A stretch of 64,000 nucleotides of DNA from JBBROS01 sp965213845 (GTDB lineage: Bacteria; Pseudomonadota; Alphaproteobacteria; Acetobacterales; Acetobacteraceae). The DNA is taken from contig CBDCAI010000014.1 of NCBI GenBank assembly GCA_965213845.1, forward strand, positions 1 through 64,000. Reading direction: 5' to 3'. Positions within the stretch are counted from its first letter, which is position 1. Every line of letters starts with the position of its first letter. Shown piece by piece: positions 62,217 through 64,000 of the stretch. The translations under genes and the position numbers were made by a program. A model generated the notes under the pieces. It saw only the letters and a list, made by a program, of their open reading frames with translations. It had not been told where the DNA came from and ran no database searches.

Positions 62217-63719
62217 CTAGAACAACACGTTGGTGCGAAGGCCCAGGATCAGCTCGTCCTTGATGCGCTGGGTGGGTGCGAGGGGGTTGGCGATGCCGCC
62301 GCCGGGATGGAACACATATTGGATGTCCGGCTGCAGCTGCCACCAGGGGCGCATCTGATACTGGTACGTGGCCTCGATGAACGTCTCGCTGCTGCGGATG
62401 GCGGAGTAGTCGGTCGAGCCGGCCACCATGGCGTAGGCGGCGGCATCCCGGTCGAATCCCGCAGCCCGGCCGCTGACATGGGCGTAGCCGAAGCCGAGCC
62501 CCACAGTGTCGAGCGGGCGGTTGACGATGGGATTGTGGTAGACCACGCCGCCGTTGAAGCTGTAGTCGACCAGGTTGCGGTTCGTCTGCGGGGTGCCCAT
62601 GGCGCGGCCGAACACGCTGACGGACCGGTTGGGGTTCGCGCCGTCGCGCCAGACCATCTGGTCGGCGACGGCGTAGACGGAATAGTTGCCCTTGTGCCGG
62701 GTCGGCGCGCCGTTGCTGTCCGACGAGGCCAGCGGCAGGCCGTCCGTGCCGTATCGCAGGTCGTCGAAGCCGCGCGTGTTGTACCAGGCGCCGACCTTAT
62801 AGGTGTGGCCGAGCGGCGCGGCGTCGCCGGGATACACGAGGCCGCCCAGCGCGGGGTAGCTGTACTGCAGCTCCACCATGACCAGCGCGCCGCGGTTGAA
62901 CGGAAAGCTGGTGCCGGAGCGGTTGGCGCGCTGCGGGTCGCCGTCGTCGCGGGGCGAGGGGTTGCCGCTGAACACGCCGGCCAGGATGGCGATCGGGTTA
63001 ACCGGCCGGTAGCGGAGGCGGATGGCCGGGGCCGAGAGCGGGTAGGCGGGGCCGCCGCCCGGCAGGTCGTAGGACGGGACGACGGGCCAGCCGAACATGG
63101 TGTTGACGAAGTACGCGCCGTTCGGGTTGACGATGAACTCCTGGTCGGCGCTCTGCTGGCCCACGCGGATGCTCAGCCGATCGTCCTCGAGCAGCTTCTG
63201 GTCGTACCACAGCTCCCACAGCCGGGTGGAGCGGTCGGCCTCGATGCCGCTGGCTGTCTGCAGGCTCAGCAGGTTGTCGCCGCTGAGGTTGCGGCCATGG
63301 ATCTGGAAGGCGCTGACGTTGAACAGGCCGCCGTAGAAGCCGAAGGCGCGCTGCGTGTCGAGCTGCAGCACCGCCTGGGTCAGGCCGTCATAGTCGACGC
63401 CGCGCTTGGCGCCGCCGCGGACGTTGCCCAGGACCTCGCTGGTCTCCTGGATGGCGATGGACATGCCGTATCGGCTGAGCGCGGTGCGCAGGCCGAACAG
63501 GTCGCCCAGCAGGAAGTTAGTGCGCTGCAGGTTGCCGAGGATGCCGGTCGAGACCTGGGTGCCGCCGGCCTCGTCGGCCGAGACGGGAATGGACAGGGGC
63601 GGGGGTGCCGCGCGGGCCGGGGTGGCCATGAGGAGGGCGGTCGTGAGAAGCGGGGCTGCGCGGAGCAGGGCGGTGCGAAGCGCGTTGCATGCTGGGATGC
63701 GGGGGATGAGGTTCGGCAT
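62217..63719 (-). CDS. Carbohydrate-selective porin, OprB family
   Basis: A 500-residue outer-membrane beta-barrel. A signal peptide (RAAPLLTTALLMATPARA) precedes a 16-strand-type barrel. TNFLLGDLFGLRTALSRYGMSIAI is the OprB start, with ETSEVLGNVRGGAKRGVDYDG next. The last residues (ELILGLRTNVLF) end in Phe, the usual outer-membrane targeting signal. The family passes sugars, but here it leads an iron-linked operon with efeB. The ribosome site is weak (ACGGAG at 17 bases). The operon's -35/-10 is overlapped by the palindrome. Confidence 0.9.
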   Translation of the reverse strand: MPNLIPRIPACNALRTALLRAAPLLTTALLMATPARAAPPPLSIPVSADEAGGTQVSTGILGNLQRTNFLLGDLFGLRTALSRYGMSIAIQETSEVLGNVRGGAKRGVDYDGLTQAVLQLDTQRAFGFYGGLFNVSAFQIHGRNLSGDNLLSLQTASGIEADRSTRLWELWYDQKLLEDDRLSIRVGQQSADQEFIVNPNGAYFVNTMFGWPVVPSYDLPGGGPAYPLSAPAIRLRYRPVNPIAILAGVFSGNPSPRDDGDPQRANRSGTSFPFNRGALVMVELQYSYPALGGLVYPGDAAPLGHTYKVGAWYNTRGFDDLRYGTDGLPLASSDSNGAPTRHKGNYSVYAVADQMVWRDGANPNRSVSVFGRAMGTPQTNRNLVDYSFNGGVVYHNPIVNRPLDTVGLGFGYAHVSGRAAGFDRDAAAYAMVAGSTDYSAIRSSETFIEATYQYQMRPWWQLQPDIQYVFHPGGGIANPLAPTQRIKDELILGLRTNVLF

Positions 63720-63759
63720 GGGGGGGCGCTTGCACTCCGTCTTCGGTTCCGGAGGTTTA

Positions 63760-63806
63760 AATGAGAGTCACTCGCAGAAGCAATAGGAATGCGAGTTATT
63801 CTCATT
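63760..63806 (-). promoter_or_regulatory. Iron-box-like inverted repeat upstream of the porin operon
   Basis: AATGAGAGTCACTCGCA (63760-63776) and TGCGAGTTATTCTCATT (63790-63806) are inverted repeats matching at 15 of 17 positions around a 13-base spacer. Each arm resembles a Fur/Irr-like AT-rich box. Between and beside them a promoter candidate can be read on the minus strand: TTGCTT (63783-63778), 16-17 bases, TTTAAA. A regulator bound to the palindrome would block it. This fits iron control of the porin, propeller and EfeB genes. Regulator identity is inference. Confidence 0.65.
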
Positions 63807-63872
63807 CTCTGGCGCGCTGCCTTGCCGCCCCTTGCCCCATGCGCTACACGCGCCCCCCTGACTGAAGCGCTC

Positions 63873-63957
<85 letters not shown>

Positions 63958-63997
63958 CCCTGGCCGCCTGGCGCCCTGGCAGAGGAAGACAGCCCCC

Positions 63998-64000
63998 ATG
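63998..64000 (+). CDS. Start codon of the next gene (possibly tig)
   Basis: An ATG at the last three bases of the window, preceded by GAGGAAG (63981-63987) at normal spacing. In many alphaproteobacteria trigger factor (tig) follows tRNA-Leu, so tig is the best guess. Nothing of its protein is visible. Confidence 0.35.

Noticed and set aside
60912..63764. 950-codon open frame antisense to the porin, propeller and efeB genes
   Set aside because: Shadow frame; the minus-strand genes have clear signals and domains.

Overview
The window is a GC-rich (roughly 70%) bacterial chromosome segment, densely packed with genes that have strong G/C third-position bias. Gene order and protein types point to an alphaproteobacterium, most likely Acetobacteraceae/Rhodospirillales. 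The evidence is the rimP-nusA-ylxR-infB block next to metK and trmB, the separate-subunit glycyl-tRNA synthetase beside ppdK, a tRNA-Leu followed by what looks like the start of the next gene, a PEP-CTERM protein and a TPR/BamB-like/Der operon. The species assignment is an inference; no rRNA is present.

Layout. 1-14.1 kb (minus strand): infB (partial), ylxR, nusA, rimP, an acyltransferase, trmB, metK, dapB and a glycogen operon (AI-2E-type membrane protein, glgP, glgC, glgA). 14.2-22.2 kb: a cupin, a 1001-residue multidomain glycosyltransferase, and a divergent dTDP-rhamnose operon (rfbBACD) ending in a second glycosyltransferase. 22.4-28.4 kb: a Crp/Fnr regulator, an RraA-like protein, cardiolipin synthase, a metallo-beta-lactamase-fold protein, an MFS transporter and a PEP-CTERM protein. 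28.4-36.9 kb: ppdK, glyS, glyQ, a CoA-binding protein, a DUF2076 protein, a thioesterase and ygfZ. 37.1-42.1 kb: a GT9, GT4, asnB, pyrC operon. 42.1-46.7 kb: a frameshifted small gene, two exported proteins of unknown role and an envelope/GTPase operon (TPR, BamB-like, der).

46.7-50.6 kb (minus strand) is the most unusual part: moeB, a DsrE-like protein, an SH3 protein, a nitrile-hydratase-type metalloenzyme split into three genes (beta N-half, beta C-half, alpha) and a purine-phosphorylase-like protein, mostly with overlapping ends. It lies back to back with queC, whose product preQ0 is itself a nitrile. This makes a three-part cobalt-type hydratase acting on a deazapurine nitrile, or on thiocyanate or another nitrile, a testable idea.

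50.6-64 kb: queC and a DedA protein, a degenerate M23 peptidase, a TauE/SafE permease, an orphan ParA, a bifunctional NAD(P)H-hydrate repair enzyme, malonyl-CoA decarboxylase, a broken nucleotidyltransferase, a stand-alone E1-type thiamine enzyme, and a porin / beta-propeller / EfeB operon preceded by a 17-bp-arm inverted repeat resembling an iron-response operator. The window ends with tRNA-Leu(UAG) and a start codon. Many gene pairs overlap by ATGA or TGATG, implying translational coupling throughout.
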